Notes: a model not told the origin generated them from the sequence alone. DNA of 64,000 nucleotides from Liquorilactobacillus hordei DSM 19519 (GCF_019443985.1 NZ_CP049303.1:2046001-2110000), one strand, 5' to 3'. Shown: positions 1 to 9,551, counted from the first letter of the stretch. A program made the numbers and translations.

Positions 1-524
1 GCCAATTTCCACCTTATTTTGATGCTACAGCAAAAAATGTGGCCTACTTAAAATATCTGATAAAAGAACTTGCAGGTCTCCCACTTTCCTTTGAGTTTAG
101 AAATCGTAGTTGGTTTAATTCACAAATATTCAATTCACTCATTACTTTTTGTACTCAAAATAAGATAACTTTAGTCGCCGTTGATGAACCTTCTATTGGT
201 CGATTATCGGTTCCTTTCAAACCAGTTATCACCAACAAACAACTTTTATTGATTAGACTTCATGGCAGAAACAAAGCAGGATGGCAGCACATAGGGCCTG
301 ACTGGCGTAAGTACAGAACTCTTTATGATTATTCTGATGAAGAACTCAATCGTTTGAAAGATACCTTATTTTCTCTACAAAATTCAGTTCAAGAAATTTG
401 TATTATTTTCAATAATAATTCTGGTGGTCACGCGGCGCAAAATGCACTGTCATTAAAAAAAATGTTGAATGTCCAATTCCACAATCTCAACAAAAAGCCA
501 CCAGAACAATTGGACTTTTTTTAA
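1..524 (+). CDS. DUF72 (YecE-like) family protein, 5' partial
   Basis: The reading frame is open from the window edge (first whole codon at 3), so the start lies outside. The visible part opens with QFPPYFDATAKNVAYLKYL, characteristic of the middle of DUF72 proteins, and ends with FNNNSGGHAAQNAL and EQLDFF, the usual DUF72 C-terminus. About 174 residues are visible of a family that usually has 240-280. DUF72 proteins have a TIM-barrel-like fold and no firmly established biochemical role. The GTG at 39 is an internal valine codon, not a start. Confidence 0.85.
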   Translation, partial: QFPPYFDATAKNVAYLKYLIKELAGLPLSFEFRNRSWFNSQIFNSLITFCTQNKITLVAVDEPSIGRLSVPFKPVITNKQLLLIRLHGRNKAGWQHIGPDWRKYRTLYDYSDEELNRLKDTLFSLQNSVQEICIIFNNNSGGHAAQNALSLKKMLNVQFHNLNKKPPEQLDFF

Positions 525-574
525 TTTCAGTTATTAAGAAATGTAGCAGTAAGAAGTCAGAAAAACTTGATTAC

Positions 575-690
575 TAATTCAAAGTTAAGCGAAGAATTTT
601 AACCTATATAACATGTTTACTCGTGACAAATAAAGGAGCCGAATCAAATTAACTTTTGACTCAGTCCCTTCTTCTATTTTCAGTATACTA
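575..690. repeat. Dispersed intergenic repeat, copy at the 3' end of the DUF72 gene
   Basis: The stretch starts with AATTCAAAGTTAAGCGAAG and AATTTT and ends in an imperfect hairpin around ATCAAATTAACTTTTGACTC. It aligns by eye with the copy at 12105-12241. It lies between two convergent genes and may end transcription in both directions. This copy is diverged. Confidence 0.45.
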
Positions 691-708
691 ATATGATAAA
701 ATTATTTA

Positions 709-1119
709 TTAAATAATAATGCCATCACAATGATCTATCTCATGTTGAATAATTTGTGCAATAAATTCTGAAAAAACTTGTCTTTGTTGTACAAACTCCT
801 TATCCAGATATTCAACTGTGATACTTTTATATCGACTTATCTTTCTTTGACCAGCAAGGGATAAGCATCCCTCTGTTGCTTGATATGATTTACTTTTTTT
901 AGTAATCACTGGATTAATCATAGGTACTGCAAATGGTCCCATCTGACAAATAATTATCCGCTTATATTCATCAATCATATTTGCAGCCATTCCTACGCAT
1001 TCATCTTCGTGTGCCTTTAAAGTATCTATCAAATCAATAATTATCTGCTTATCAGCCTTAGTTGCTGGCTTAGATTTAAGTCTTAACTTGTCAATATCAC
1101 TGTTAATTCTGCGAATCAT
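709..1119 (-). CDS. def: Peptide deformylase, short form
   Basis: This 136-residue protein belongs to the peptide deformylase family, metalloenzymes that remove the formyl group from the N-terminal methionine of new proteins. The three family motifs are visible: GMAAN at 43-47 (motif 1, in the divergent form), EGCLSL at 83-88 with metal ligand Cys85, and QHEIDH at 125-130 with ligands His126 and His130 and catalytic Glu127. It is shorter than the main Gram-positive deformylase of about 185 residues and is probably a second, divergent copy. Its ATG overlaps the glyA stop in an ATGA, so the two are translationally coupled. Confidence 0.85.
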   Translation of the reverse strand: MIRRINSDIDKLRLKSKPATKADKQIIIDLIDTLKAHEDECVGMAANMIDEYKRIIICQMGPFAVPMINPVITKKSKSYQATEGCLSLAGQRKISRYKSITVEYLDKEFVQQRQVFSEFIAQIIQHEIDHCDGIII

Positions 1120-2369
1120 CTGACAGCCCCATCTGCATAAATTGGATGTGCATCGGTTAATACTTTTACTTCTTTTGCAACCTTTTTTAATGTTTCTGAA
1201 TTTTCAGGTGCTTCTAACACTTCTACAATCAATTTTGCTACTTTTGCAGCATCAGCTTCTTTAAATCCACGGCTAGTGATTGCAGCTGTCCCAACTCGAA
1301 TTCCACTAGTCTTGAATGGACTCAGCGTCTCAAATGGAATTGAGTTCTTATTAACAGTAATATTGACTGAATCTAATAACTTCTCGGCTTGTTTTCCATT
1401 TAATCCAAAGCCTAATACATCAACTAAGATTAAATGATTATCAGTTCCACCAGAAACTAACCGTGCTTTTTTGGACTTTGTAAACACATCAGCCATTGCT
1501 GCAGTATTCGCAATAACCTGCTTGCAATATTCCTTGAAACTAGGATCAAGAGCTTCCTTGAACGCTGCTGCCTTACCAGCAATCACATGTTCTAATGGTC
1601 CTCCTTGAATACCTGGAAAAATTGCACTATTTATTTTTTTTGCCAGTGTTTCATCATTTGTCAAAATCATACCACCACGAGGTCCACGTAGTGTCTTATG
1701 GGTCGTAGTAGTTGTAATGTCAGCATATGGAACTGGGCTTGGATGTACTCCTGCGGCGACGAGGCCAGCAATATGGGCCATGTCGACCATGAGTTTTGCT
1801 CCAACTTCATCCGCAATTTTTTTAAACTTTGCAAAGTCAATTATTCTTGAATAAGCACTTGCCCCCGCAACAATTAACTTTGGCCGATGTTTCTTGGCTA
1901 ATTCTAGAATTTCATCATAATCAAGCATTTCAGTATTCTTGTCCACACCATATCCGACAAAGTTGTATGTTTTACCGCTAAAATTAACTGGAGAACCATG
2001 GGTCAAATGTCCTCCTGCAGCTAAATCCATTCCCAAAACAGTATCGCCAGGTTGAATTAACGCCAAATATGCGGCTGCATTTGCCTGTGACCCTGAATGT
2101 GGCTGTACATTAGCAAATTTTGCTCCAAATATTTTCTTAGCCCGTTCAATTGCTAAACTCTCAACAACATCTATGTACTCGCATCCACCATAGTACCGCT
2201 TTCCGGGATAACCCTCAGCGTATTTATTAGTCAATACACTTCCTTGGGCAGCAAGTACCGCTTTTGACACAATATTTTCTGAAGCAATCAACTCCAAGTT
2301 ACCTTGTTGTCGCTTCTCTTCAGCAGCAATCGCCTGCCATAATTCTGAATCAAACTCTTTATAATCCAT
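1116..2369 (-). CDS. glyA: Serine hydroxymethyltransferase
   Basis: A 417-residue PLP enzyme of full family length that converts serine and tetrahydrofolate to glycine and 5,10-methylene-tetrahydrofolate in the cytoplasm, supplying one-carbon units. The PLP-lysine motif [15 protein letters not shown] is present with Lys225 as the Schiff-base lysine. The N-terminal LIASEN and YYGGCEYID motifs are also intact. It is followed by def with a 4-base overlap. Linking glyA with deformylase fits a one-carbon/formyl theme. Confidence 0.97.
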   Translation of the reverse strand: MDYKEFDSELWQAIAAEEKRQQGNLELIASENIVSKAVLAAQGSVLTNKYAEGYPGKRYYGGCEYIDVVESLAIERAKKIFGAKFANVQPHSGSQANAAAYLALIQPGDTVLGMDLAAGGHLTHGSPVNFSGKTYNFVGYGVDKNTEMLDYDEILELAKKHRPKLIVAGASAYSRIIDFAKFKKIADEVGAKLMVDMAHIAGLVAAGVHPSPVPYADITTTTTHKTLRGPRGGMILTNDETLAKKINSAIFPGIQGGPLEHVIAGKAAAFKEALDPSFKEYCKQVIANTAAMADVFTKSKKARLVSGGTDNHLILVDVLGFGLNGKQAEKLLDSVNITVNKNSIPFETLSPFKTSGIRVGTAAITSRGFKEADAAKVAKLIVEVLEAPENSETLKKVAKEVKVLTDAHPIYADGAVR

Positions 2370-2414
2370 CTGCCAATCATCTCCATTCTTGCTTGTTATT
2401 GTACCATAGCCAAA

Positions 2415-2465
2415 ATCAGAGTGTGACTCAAGTTGGGAAAATTAGGTGGAGAATTTTGACCAAGT
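2415..2465 (+). repeat. Possible fragment of the dispersed intergenic repeat
   Basis: The stretch AAAATTAGGTGGAGAATTTT resembles the core of the repeat family seen best at 12105-12241. It lies between glyA and the acetyltransferase gene and carries no clear hairpin, so it may be a decayed copy or chance similarity. Confidence 0.3.
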
Positions 2466-2475
2466 CATATTTCTT

Positions 2476-3117
2476 CTATATGGTAATATTACCTTCATAC
2501 AAGTAATATATTTCTGGTTTTTTGTGTGGCTCTCCATCTTTATCTTTCCAAAAAAAGTTCTTCTGATTAACTCTAGTTAGACGTTTATGATCATAAAACT
2601 TAAAATTGGATGAATTATCGGTAAACAAGTAAAAGTTTTTTACCCCCAGGCCCTGAAGATAATCGTAAAAATGTTTATACAGCTTTCCTCCGATTCCCAG
2701 TCCTTGGTATCCTTCTTTAACAATTAATAAATTAAGAGCTCCGCCATATTTCTTTCCACTTAACGCCAATAGTTCTTCATCAATATTCATCGTTTCCATA
2801 TATTGTGCAAAGATATAATTTTTATCTTCGAATCCTGCCAACTGCAATAATGCTTTCAATTGACGCCTTTGCCAAACATACTGCAACCTTGACCACTGTT
2901 CATGACTTGTTGCCACTATTCCAGCCACCTTGTTAGCTATCACTGCCACAAAGACATCATCGGCTCCGACTAACAAGTCACATAGGAAAAACTCGGCCAT
3001 TGGTTTAACTAACGGTTTTTCTATCCATTCACGATAGTTCCATGTTTCTATGACCATTTCAAGAACTTCTTGGTAGTCAGCATCTACCATTTTTCTATAA
3101 ACAACTTCCTCTTTCAT
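2476..3117 (-). CDS. GNAT-family N-acetyltransferase
   Basis: A 213-residue protein with the GNAT acetyl-CoA binding motif A in the form GYQGLGIGGKLYKHF (about residues 135-149), which matches Q/RxxGxG/A. The rest fits a single GNAT domain. Substrate unknown. It is transcribed toward glyA but separated from it by about 100 bases, so co-transcription is uncertain. Confidence 0.8.
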   Translation of the reverse strand: MKEEVVYRKMVDADYQEVLEMVIETWNYREWIEKPLVKPMAEFFLCDLLVGADDVFVAVIANKVAGIVATSHEQWSRLQYVWQRRQLKALLQLAGFEDKNYIFAQYMETMNIDEELLALSGKKYGGALNLLIVKEGYQGLGIGGKLYKHFYDYLQGLGVKNFYLFTDNSSNFKFYDHKRLTRVNQKNFFWKDKDGEPHKKPEIYYLYEGNITI

Positions 3118-3235
3118 CTTCAGACTCTCCAGACATTTAAATCAATTCATTCTCTTCTATCGTACCGTAAAATTCATGAAAGGCAAAATGCTCAACATAA
3201 GATCTTTGCATATTTTTATTTTATGGTTTTTTGCC

Positions 3236-3264
3236 TTACCGCAATATATTATCTATGATATACT
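3236..3264 (+). promoter_or_regulatory. Candidate promoter of the efp leader and efp
   Basis: TTACCG at 3236-3241 and TATACT at 3259-3264 are separated by 17 bases. They lie about 39 bases upstream of the leader ORF and 129 bases upstream of efp. This is a sequence match only. Confidence 0.45.
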
Positions 3265-3302
3265 GAAGGTTAAATATAAAAAAATAATTGGTGGACTTAA
3301 CA

Positions 3303-3365
3303 ATGACGTATCGTGTTTTTGCATTATCTCTTGCACCGCCCCTCTTCTTAATTAACAATCCGTAA
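3303..3365 (+). CDS. Candidate leader peptide upstream of efp with Ala-Pro-Pro and C-terminal Pro
   Basis: A 20-codon ORF begins with ATG at 3303 behind a weak GGTGG ribosome binding site and ends 27 bases before efp. Its second half reads LAPPLFLINNP, so it holds a Pro-Pro pair and a proline directly before the stop. Both are contexts where ribosomes depend on EF-P. The bases CCCCT at 3339-3343, within the second Pro codon and the next Leu codon, are complementary to AGGGG at 3380-3384, which is the efp ribosome binding site. A ribosome stalled on Pro-Pro could keep that site free. Translation is not proven. The coding length, position and complementarity are what is seen; the regulatory role is inferred. 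Confidence 0.5.
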   Translation: MTYRVFALSLAPPLFLINNP

Positions 3366-3392
3366 CATAAAAAATAAAAAGGGGTCACACAA

Positions 3393-3950
3393 ATGATAGA
3401 AGCAATTGAATTAAAAGTAGGAATGATTTTTCAAAAAAATGGGAAACTCATAAAGGTACTTGAGACAAACCATCATAAACCTGGCAAGGGCAATACTGTT
3501 ATGCAAATGAAGCTAAACGACATTCGTTCTGGTTCTATTGTTCAGACAACTATGCGTCCCACAGAAAAAGTTGACTTAGCAATAGTTGATAAAAAGAAAG
3601 CTCAGTTTTTATATAAACAAGATGATATCGTCTTCTTTATGGACTTAGATACCTACGAGCAATACGAATTACCTGCTCAGCTAATTGAAGCTGAAAGTAA
3701 GTACTTGATCCCTGATTTACAAGTTCAATTGAACTTTTGTAATAATGAGTTAATTGGAGTCGATTTACCAACAATAGTTGAAATGACTGTCGTTGAAACT
3801 GAACCAACTATTAAGGGCGCAACTGCCGCTAGTGGTGGAAAGCCTGCAACAATGGATACAGGCCTTATTGTTGTTGTTCCTGATTTCATCAAAAATGGTG
3901 AAAAACTAGTTATCAACACTGGGAATGGAACATATAAACAACGAGCTTAA
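3393..3950 (+). CDS. efp: Translation elongation factor P
   Basis: A 185-residue protein of normal EF-P length. EF-P enters the ribosomal E site and restores peptide bond formation at stalled consecutive prolines. The loop HHKPGKGN places Lys32 at the tip position that is post-translationally modified in Bacilli. The C-terminus has the expected DTGLIVVVPDFI and GNGTYKQR. The ribosome binding site is AAGGGG, 8 bases before ATG. A candidate leader peptide lies directly upstream and a terminator follows at 4025. Confidence 0.97.
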   Translation: MIEAIELKVGMIFQKNGKLIKVLETNHHKPGKGNTVMQMKLNDIRSGSIVQTTMRPTEKVDLAIVDKKKAQFLYKQDDIVFFMDLDTYEQYELPAQLIEAESKYLIPDLQVQLNFCNNELIGVDLPTIVEMTVVETEPTIKGATAASGGKPATMDTGLIVVVPDFIKNGEKLVINTGNGTYKQRA

Positions 3951-4024
3951 AAATATTATCATCCTTTCTGATATTTCCTAATTAATAAATTACAATAACA
4001 AAATAAAGACTTAAATTAATATAA

Positions 4025-4076
4025 AGCGACCCCTGAAGGTTAGACAAAAGCCTAATTTTCAGAGGTCGCTATTTTT
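4025..4076. terminator. Terminator between convergent efp and nucleotidase genes
   Basis: A long stem pairs AGCGACC with GGTCGCT, with inner pairs CTGAA/TTCAG and TTAG/CTAA, followed by ATTTTT on the plus strand. It serves efp and may also serve the converging gene. Confidence 0.85.
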
Positions 4077-4089
4077 ATGCCAAAAAAAT

Positions 4090-5649
4090 TTATTTAATAA
4101 TCTGTAAATTATTAGGTTGGATTGCTTCTATCTTTTTATGTTTCTTTAGATATTTTGCTATTAACTTAGGCATATCATCTTCATAGGCTCGAATACTCTT
4201 TGTTATATTAAACATTGGGTACTCACCACCACCAACAGCACGGTATTGACTAATTGCAACATCAATCTTGTCAGTATCCTTAAGTACTTGATTATGATAC
4301 AAAATACTAAGAACACGTTTTCCAACTGGTTTAGTTAAATCAAAAACGTAATTTATACCTGAATAGTAATCATAATTATACAACTGAGCTTTAGGTATAC
4401 TAGAGCTGTTTGTCATACAGATTGATCCATCTGGCTGTAATTCAAAAAAGCTGGCACAACGTTCAAGTGCTGCCCTCAAGTCTGCCCCACTAATTCGCTC
4501 AACTACCAAAGTATTCGGATAGACATAGTTATTCAAAATATCACGTACTGTAATTTGCGCATCATATCCACTAACTTCATTGTTAAATAGCGCAGAACCT
4601 GCAACATCAGTTCCTGTAACATCCATCTGAATGCGATTGATTAAATCCAAATACGCGTGTCCATGCAGCCTTGCAGCTAGATGATCATGAATACGCATAT
4701 CACCATTGATCTTTGCTACCGGTATATCTAGCCAATTTTCAATATCGCGTTTCAAATCAGTTAAAAGTGATTCCAATTCTTGATTTACCACTCGTTTACT
4801 TGTATCAATTAGTTCAGCATGTGAATTGATTATTTTTTTATTATTATCTAATTCTATCGAAATCTGACCCACATTTTCAGCACGACATCCTGGTTGAGTT
4901 GTCGGTACTCCATATACTTTTTTTGCTATTTTTCTGTGCTGATGACCTGTCACCAATGCGTCAATTCCCGGTATTTCAGAAAGCAGTGCATATCCCTCAT
5001 TTTCACCTGTCAACCGTTCAGTTGGTTTACCATTATCCAGATCTTTTTCAAAACCGCCATGGTAAGCAACCACTACCACATCAGCCTTTTCTTTTAGAAT
5101 TGGTACATATTTTCTTGCAGTTTCAAGCACAGAATTAAAAGTAATTCCTTCAATGTTCTCAGCTTTTTCCCAGTGTGGCACATACTGTGTAGTTAATCCC
5201 AAAATAGCGATTTTAATTCCTGCTTTTTCAATTATTTGATATGGTTGGTCAATAATATCCTGTGCTTTTTCACCACCAATATTTGCACCTATAATTGGGT
5301 ATTTTTTATTTTTCAAAGTTTCTTTAATATATGCCAGTCCATAATCAAATTCGTGATTACCTAAAACCGCTGCATCTACATCCAAAAGACTTGTCATTTT
5401 ACAAAAAATCTGATTATATTCCTTTGTTTTCCTTGTTCGATAAATATAATCAGACAGTGGAGAGCCCTCTAAGAAATCACCATTTTCAATATATACGATA
5501 ACCTCATCATCTGCTGCATCTTCTTTAATAGACTTAATAACCTGTGCAGCTTTTAGGTAGCCGAAGGGTTGATAGTCTGCTTTACTGCTAAAATTGGTTG
5601 GAAAAATATACCCATGTACATCACTCGTCGAGAGAATTTTAACTTTCAT
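4090..5649 (-). CDS. Bifunctional metallophosphoesterase / 5'-nucleotidase family protein
   Basis: A 519-residue protein with an N-terminal calcineurin-like metallophosphatase domain and a C-terminal 5'-nucleotidase domain. Metal-binding motifs are visible in order: TSDVHG near residue 8, NGDF near 56, GNHEFDYG near 97, YHGG near 195 and GHQHR near 235. The C-terminal half carries the YDYYSGINYVFD stretch of the substrate-binding domain. There is no signal peptide or wall anchor, unlike secreted 5'-nucleotidases, so it probably acts in the cytoplasm on nucleotides or related phosphoesters. Exact substrate unknown. Confidence 0.85.
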   Translation of the reverse strand: MKVKILSTSDVHGYIFPTNFSSKADYQPFGYLKAAQVIKSIKEDAADDEVIVYIENGDFLEGSPLSDYIYRTRKTKEYNQIFCKMTSLLDVDAAVLGNHEFDYGLAYIKETLKNKKYPIIGANIGGEKAQDIIDQPYQIIEKAGIKIAILGLTTQYVPHWEKAENIEGITFNSVLETARKYVPILKEKADVVVVAYHGGFEKDLDNGKPTERLTGENEGYALLSEIPGIDALVTGHQHRKIAKKVYGVPTTQPGCRAENVGQISIELDNNKKIINSHAELIDTSKRVVNQELESLLTDLKRDIENWLDIPVAKINGDMRIHDHLAARLHGHAYLDLINRIQMDVTGTDVAGSALFNNEVSGYDAQITVRDILNNYVYPNTLVVERISGADLRAALERCASFFELQPDGSICMTNSSSIPKAQLYNYDYYSGINYVFDLTKPVGKRVLSILYHNQVLKDTDKIDVAISQYRAVGGGEYPMFNITKSIRAYEDDMPKLIAKYLKKHKKIEAIQPNNLQIIK

Positions 5650-5794
5650 ATGCTCAAACCATCTTCTTTCTCAGTCTTCTTGAAAAGTATGTTAATTAAA
5701 TCATAATAATTATTTTCAGTAGAATAATTCTAGCGAACTTTATAACTAAGCATTATTTTACTCAATTAAAAATATTTCTTGATTCCTTAACTAA

Positions 5795-5895
5795 CAACTG
5801 CCCCAAGAAAAAGGTCCGGCTCAAAATTTAATTTTGGTCCGACCCCTTCATCTATTTCAGATAATCATACTTCATAAATCAAAATTTTCTGCCTA
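5795..5895 (-). repeat. Dispersed intergenic repeat with terminator hairpin, copy downstream of rpiR
   Basis: On the minus strand this reads CTAGGCAGAAAATTTTGAT followed by a hairpin GGGGTCGGACC...GGTCCGGACC-like arms around AAAATTAAATTTTG. It aligns with the copy at 12105-12241. The stop codon of the RpiR gene lies inside the element, so the last codons of that gene may come from the repeat. Confidence 0.55.
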
Positions 5896-6732
5896 GACTT
5901 TTGTATCCGAAATGATAGTTTCATGATCCATAATCTTGCTTAATCTCTCTCGATCCTCCGCAATCAATAATAGGAAAATTGTTTCCACTGCCGTCATTGC
6001 AGCAACTCTAGAGAAATAGTACTCCGATTGCAATACTCTTTGTCTAACAGCTGTGCGCAAGTGATAATCTGCTTCTAGTGCAATCGGTGAATCATTACGG
6101 TTGGTAATTGCGATAATTCTCATACCTTGTTTTTTAGCCACTTCAATTTGTTTTAATAAGGACTTAGACTCTCCTGAATTAGAGATAACCATTAGTGTAT
6201 CTTTATCAGTCAAATTGAGAGTCTGACCTATTGAAGTCTGCCATGATTCTGAACAAATTGATAAAATTCCAATTTGATTAAATCGGTAGGCCGCATCTGC
6301 AACAACAGGGAATGTATTCCCCTCTGCTGCAATCTGTAAAATATGCGAATTCTGGATTAACTTCATAATCTTCTTGATTGTTGGAGTAGTCACATTATTT
6401 AGCGTATTAGTAATCTCCGCATTCTTATTATCTCTAATGTTGGCGATTGCCTGTTGAATATTATCGATATTAATAACTTTATAGTAATTAGACTCATCAT
6501 CAGATACTTTTGCTAATTCAATCTTCAATTGATGAAATCCCGACAGTTGTAGGTTTTTACAAAAACGAGAAACAGATGCCTCGCTAACGACTGCTTTAGC
6601 CGCGAGCTCTGAAATTGTATAGTTCACCGCATCTCCAGGATTCTTTAAAATAACCTGTGCAATTTTTTTGTCGGTCTGGGTCATAGTACTCAAGTTACTA
6701 TATATTATATCAACTACATTTTCGCCGCTCAT
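5893..6732 (-). CDS. RpiR/MurR-family transcriptional regulator
   Basis: A 279-residue regulator with an N-terminal helix-turn-helix of the HTH_6 type (SELAAKAVVSEASVSRFCK, about residues 42-60) and a C-terminal SIS sugar-phosphate-binding domain (VISNSGESKSLL, ITNRNDSPIA). Start chosen at ATG 6732 because GGAGGA lies 9 bases before it; the upstream in-frame TTG at 6751-6753 would overlap that ribosome binding site. The gene follows the fructose PTS gene by 54 bases and is probably co-transcribed with it. It is the likely sugar-phosphate-responsive regulator of the PTS and of the divergent isomerase operon. Confidence 0.9.
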   Translation of the reverse strand: MSGENVVDIIYSNLSTMTQTDKKIAQVILKNPGDAVNYTISELAAKAVVSEASVSRFCKNLQLSGFHQLKIELAKVSDDESNYYKVINIDNIQQAIANIRDNKNAEITNTLNNVTTPTIKKIMKLIQNSHILQIAAEGNTFPVVADAAYRFNQIGILSICSESWQTSIGQTLNLTDKDTLMVISNSGESKSLLKQIEVAKKQGMRIIAITNRNDSPIALEADYHLRTAVRQRVLQSEYYFSRVAAMTAVETIFLLLIAEDRERLSKIMDHETIISDTKV

Positions 6733-6786
6733 TAATTTCAGTCCTCCAAACAACTATATAAAATAAAATTAATTATATAGTATCAT

Positions 6787-8691
6787 TTATTCTTTGAAAA
6801 GCGCTATCTTTTTGGGCTTCCAAATACCATAAATTATTCCAGCTACAACAGCCCCAATTATTAAGGATAAAACAAAATACAAAGGATTGTGCATTAACAA
6901 AACAACCCATAATCCTCCATGAGGAGCTGGCACACTAACCTTCCAGAATTGAGCTAATCCCCCACCAATTACTGAACCAATAATACATGAACCAATTACC
7001 CTCAACGGATCTGCGATTGCAAAAGGAATTGCTCCTTCAGTAATAAATGAAATTCCTAAAACATAATTACTAATTCCAGCCTTACGCTCATCTTCTGTAA
7101 ATTTACTTTTCCAGATAGTTGTCGCGATTGCAATTGCCAATGGTGGAATCATTCCGCCAACCATTACTGAAGCCATCATACTTCCGTCACCCGTTGCCGA
7201 TAATACCCCAATTGCTGTTGTATAAGCTGCTTTATTCACTGGGCCACCTAGATCTACAGCCTGCATTCCACCAAGAATTGCTCCAAGCAAGATTGCATTT
7301 GCAGTTCCCATAGTTGTTAGAAAATGTACCAAAAATAAATTAACTACTGAAAAGATTGGATCAATTACGAAAAACATCAATGTTCCTACAAAAAACAATC
7401 CCAACACAGGAAATATTATCATTGGTTTTAAACCATCTAATGATTTTGGTAATTTAATAAATGCCTTTTTCAAAAATAAAATCAAATAACCTGCGATAAA
7501 ACCTGCAATGATTCCGCCAATGAAACCTGCACTACCACTTGATTTAACAATACTTGCACTTGCTTGGGTTGCCATATAGCCACCAACAAAACCTGGCATC
7601 ATGGCTGGACGATCACCAATTGAAAATGCAATAAATCCTGCTAAAATCGGAATTAAAAAACTAAATGCATTTGTCCCTAGAGAATTCAGAAAGATAAACG
7701 CCGTTGAAGTTTTCCCTAATGACTGTTCTAGCAAGAACGAAATCGCCATCAATATTCCACCACCGACAACAAATGGCAACATATTCGAAATTCCACTCAT
7801 CAAGTCTTGGTAGACATGATGCCAAATTCCACCTTGTTTATCCTCCGCACTTGAATTATTATTAGCCCCACCTTCAACTTCAAATGTTGCTAAATTTCCA
7901 TCTAATACACTTTGAATAAGTTCCTCAGGTTTCTTAATTCCATCAATTACCGCAGTCTGCATGACTTTCTTACCCGCAAAACGTTCTACTTCGACCTTCT
8001 TATCTGCTGCGATAATTACCCCTACAGCGTTAGAAATCTCTTCTGCACTTAGTCGATGCTTTACTCCCTCAGATCCATTCGTCTCGACTCTCATCTCGAC
8101 GTTCATTTTCTTACCCGCTTCAAGCAATGCCGCTTCAGCCATATATGTGTGTGCAATTCCCGTTGGACAGGCTGTTACTGCAACAATTAATGGTAAATCC
8201 TGATTTTCAGTCTGCTGACGTTCATCTGTTTTTTTCTTATCACTAGCTGCTTTAAACAATTGCTGAACTTCTTGTGGAGTTACTGCCTTTTTTAATTCTG
8301 TAATCAGATTAGCGTCTAAAAGTAATGCAGAAAGACTTGCCAAAGCCTGCAAATGAATATCATTGGCATTAGCTGGTGCAGCAATCATAAAAAACAGGTG
8401 AACTGGTTTGCCATCAATCGCATTATAGTCAATCCCTTGTTCACTTTTTGCAAATAAAACAGCTGCTTCTTTCACTGCCTTATTTCTAGCATGAGGCATT
8501 GCAATTCCATCCCCAATACCTGTTGTCGCTTCCGCTTCACGTTTGAAGATATCTTGTGTAAAAAGATCTCTATCATCTATTAAACCGTTTTCAAAAAAAG
8601 AATTAACCATCTCATGTAATGCATCTTCTTTGGTTTTTGCTTTTAAATCCATGATCATGATGTCACTTTTTAATATATTTAATATATCCAT
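6787..8691 (-). CDS. PTS fructose transporter subunit IIABC
   Basis: A 634-residue single-chain fructose-type PTS permease with EIIA, EIIB and EIIC fused. EIIA covers about residues 1-150 with phospho-His67 in GIAMPHARN. EIIB covers about 165-260 with phospho-Cys175 in VTACPTGIAHTYMAEAA. EIIC covers about 285-630 with many membrane segments. It takes up and phosphorylates fructose or a related sugar, giving the 1-phosphate in typical members. No 1-phosphofructokinase gene is next to it, which is unusual for a classic fru operon, and a RpiA-like isomerase and dehydrogenase lie divergently. The substrate may therefore be another ketose or sugar. The start has GAGG 8 bases upstream. Confidence 0.93.
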   Translation of the reverse strand: MDILNILKSDIMIMDLKAKTKEDALHEMVNSFFENGLIDDRDLFTQDIFKREAEATTGIGDGIAMPHARNKAVKEAAVLFAKSEQGIDYNAIDGKPVHLFFMIAAPANANDIHLQALASLSALLLDANLITELKKAVTPQEVQQLFKAASDKKKTDERQQTENQDLPLIVAVTACPTGIAHTYMAEAALLEAGKKMNVEMRVETNGSEGVKHRLSAEEISNAVGVIIAADKKVEVERFAGKKVMQTAVIDGIKKPEELIQSVLDGNLATFEVEGGANNNSSAEDKQGGIWHHVYQDLMSGISNMLPFVVGGGILMAISFLLEQSLGKTSTAFIFLNSLGTNAFSFLIPILAGFIAFSIGDRPAMMPGFVGGYMATQASASIVKSSGSAGFIGGIIAGFIAGYLILFLKKAFIKLPKSLDGLKPMIIFPVLGLFFVGTLMFFVIDPIFSVVNLFLVHFLTTMGTANAILLGAILGGMQAVDLGGPVNKAAYTTAIGVLSATGDGSMMASVMVGGMIPPLAIAIATTIWKSKFTEDERKAGISNYVLGISFITEGAIPFAIADPLRVIGSCIIGSVIGGGLAQFWKVSVPAPHGGLWVVLLMHNPLYFVLSLIIGAVVAGIIYGIWKPKKIALFKE

Positions 8692-8742
8692 AATGAAAAC
8701 CTCTTTCTTTTATTTTTATTTAGTGAAAATAATTACAATCAA

Positions 8743-8836
8743 AATGTAACCGCTTTTTAGAAAAATGTCAACATCTAATTTAAAGTGTTGACAAATAAAT
8801 TTTCACGTAATAACATGGTGTTGTAAATAAATTTCA
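8743..8836. promoter_or_regulatory. Divergent promoters with a shared inverted repeat and cre-like site
   Basis: TGTCAACA at 8766-8773 and TGTTGACA at 8786-8793 form a perfect inverted repeat that contains both -35 boxes. Rightward, TTGACA is followed 17 bases later by TAACAT. Leftward, TTGACA is followed 17 bases later by TACATT (8743-8748). TGTAACCGCTTTTT at 8745-8758 differs from the cre consensus at two positions and overlaps the leftward -10 region. GTTGNNAATAAATTT occurs twice, 33 bases apart (8787 and 8820). A regulator bound here, plausibly the nearby RpiR protein, could control both operons. Confidence 0.6.
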
Positions 8837-8882
8837 TTAATTTGCTATTTATGAAAATAAATAAAAAAGAGGTGATTACAAA

Positions 8883-9551
8883 TTGACACCGATTATTCAA
8901 AAGTCTCTCACTCTTATCAAGCCAAACATGACTATCAGTCTAGGCGGTGGAAGCAATGTTGCTAAACTTGCTTCTGCTCTAGCAGTAAAACCTGAATTAA
9001 ATCTAACCATCTGTACACCATCTGAACTTACAAAGAATTATTGTAATTCACTTGGAATCTCTGTTACCAACAGTGATGAGGTTAAGCATATTAACCTTGC
9101 TTTTGATGGATGTGATTCACTAGATACAAATCTAAATGCTCTAAAAAGTAATGGTGGAATTCATTTATTTGAGAAAATTAATGCTGAACTAGCGGATGAT
9201 TACATTATTCTGGCACTATTAGAAAGAGTAACAAAATCACTCAATCCTCAAATTCCGCTCACACTTGAAGTTGTCGATGTTACAAGTGCAGTTGTATTAC
9301 GACTCCTTAAATATTTGAATCTTAAGAGTAATATCAGATTAGCAAAAGATATAGCTGGTTACGCAAGAACTCCTTCTGGAAATCTCTTAATAGATTGTTA
9401 TGCACATGATTGGAACAATATTTCGCAGATTAATTCCATAGTCTCGCAACAAAATGGAGTTATTGCTACATCCTTTTTTGAAAACTTAATAACACTTGGT
9501 TTAACATTTGATGAAACTGGAAAAGTACATGAATTTAGAAAGGAAGATTAA
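8883..9551 (+). CDS. Divergent ribose-5-phosphate isomerase A-like protein
   Basis: A 222-residue RpiA-family protein. The sugar-phosphate loop SLGGGSNVAKLA (residues about 20-31) replaces the usual GxGTGST, FDGCDSLD replaces IDGADE, and KSNGGIHLFEKI replaces KGGGAALTREK, keeping the lysine and glutamate positions of the active site. It starts with TTG, supported by GAGGTG 8 bases upstream. The gene is 2 bases from the Gfo/Idh gene and divergent from the PTS. The replaced residues suggest it may act on a different sugar phosphate from ribose 5-phosphate. Confidence 0.75.
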   Translation: MTPIIQKSLTLIKPNMTISLGGGSNVAKLASALAVKPELNLTICTPSELTKNYCNSLGISVTNSDEVKHINLAFDGCDSLDTNLNALKSNGGIHLFEKINAELADDYIILALLERVTKSLNPQIPLTLEVVDVTSAVVLRLLKYLNLKSNIRLAKDIAGYARTPSGNLLIDCYAHDWNNISQINSIVSQQNGVIATSFFENLITLGLTFDETGKVHEFRKED

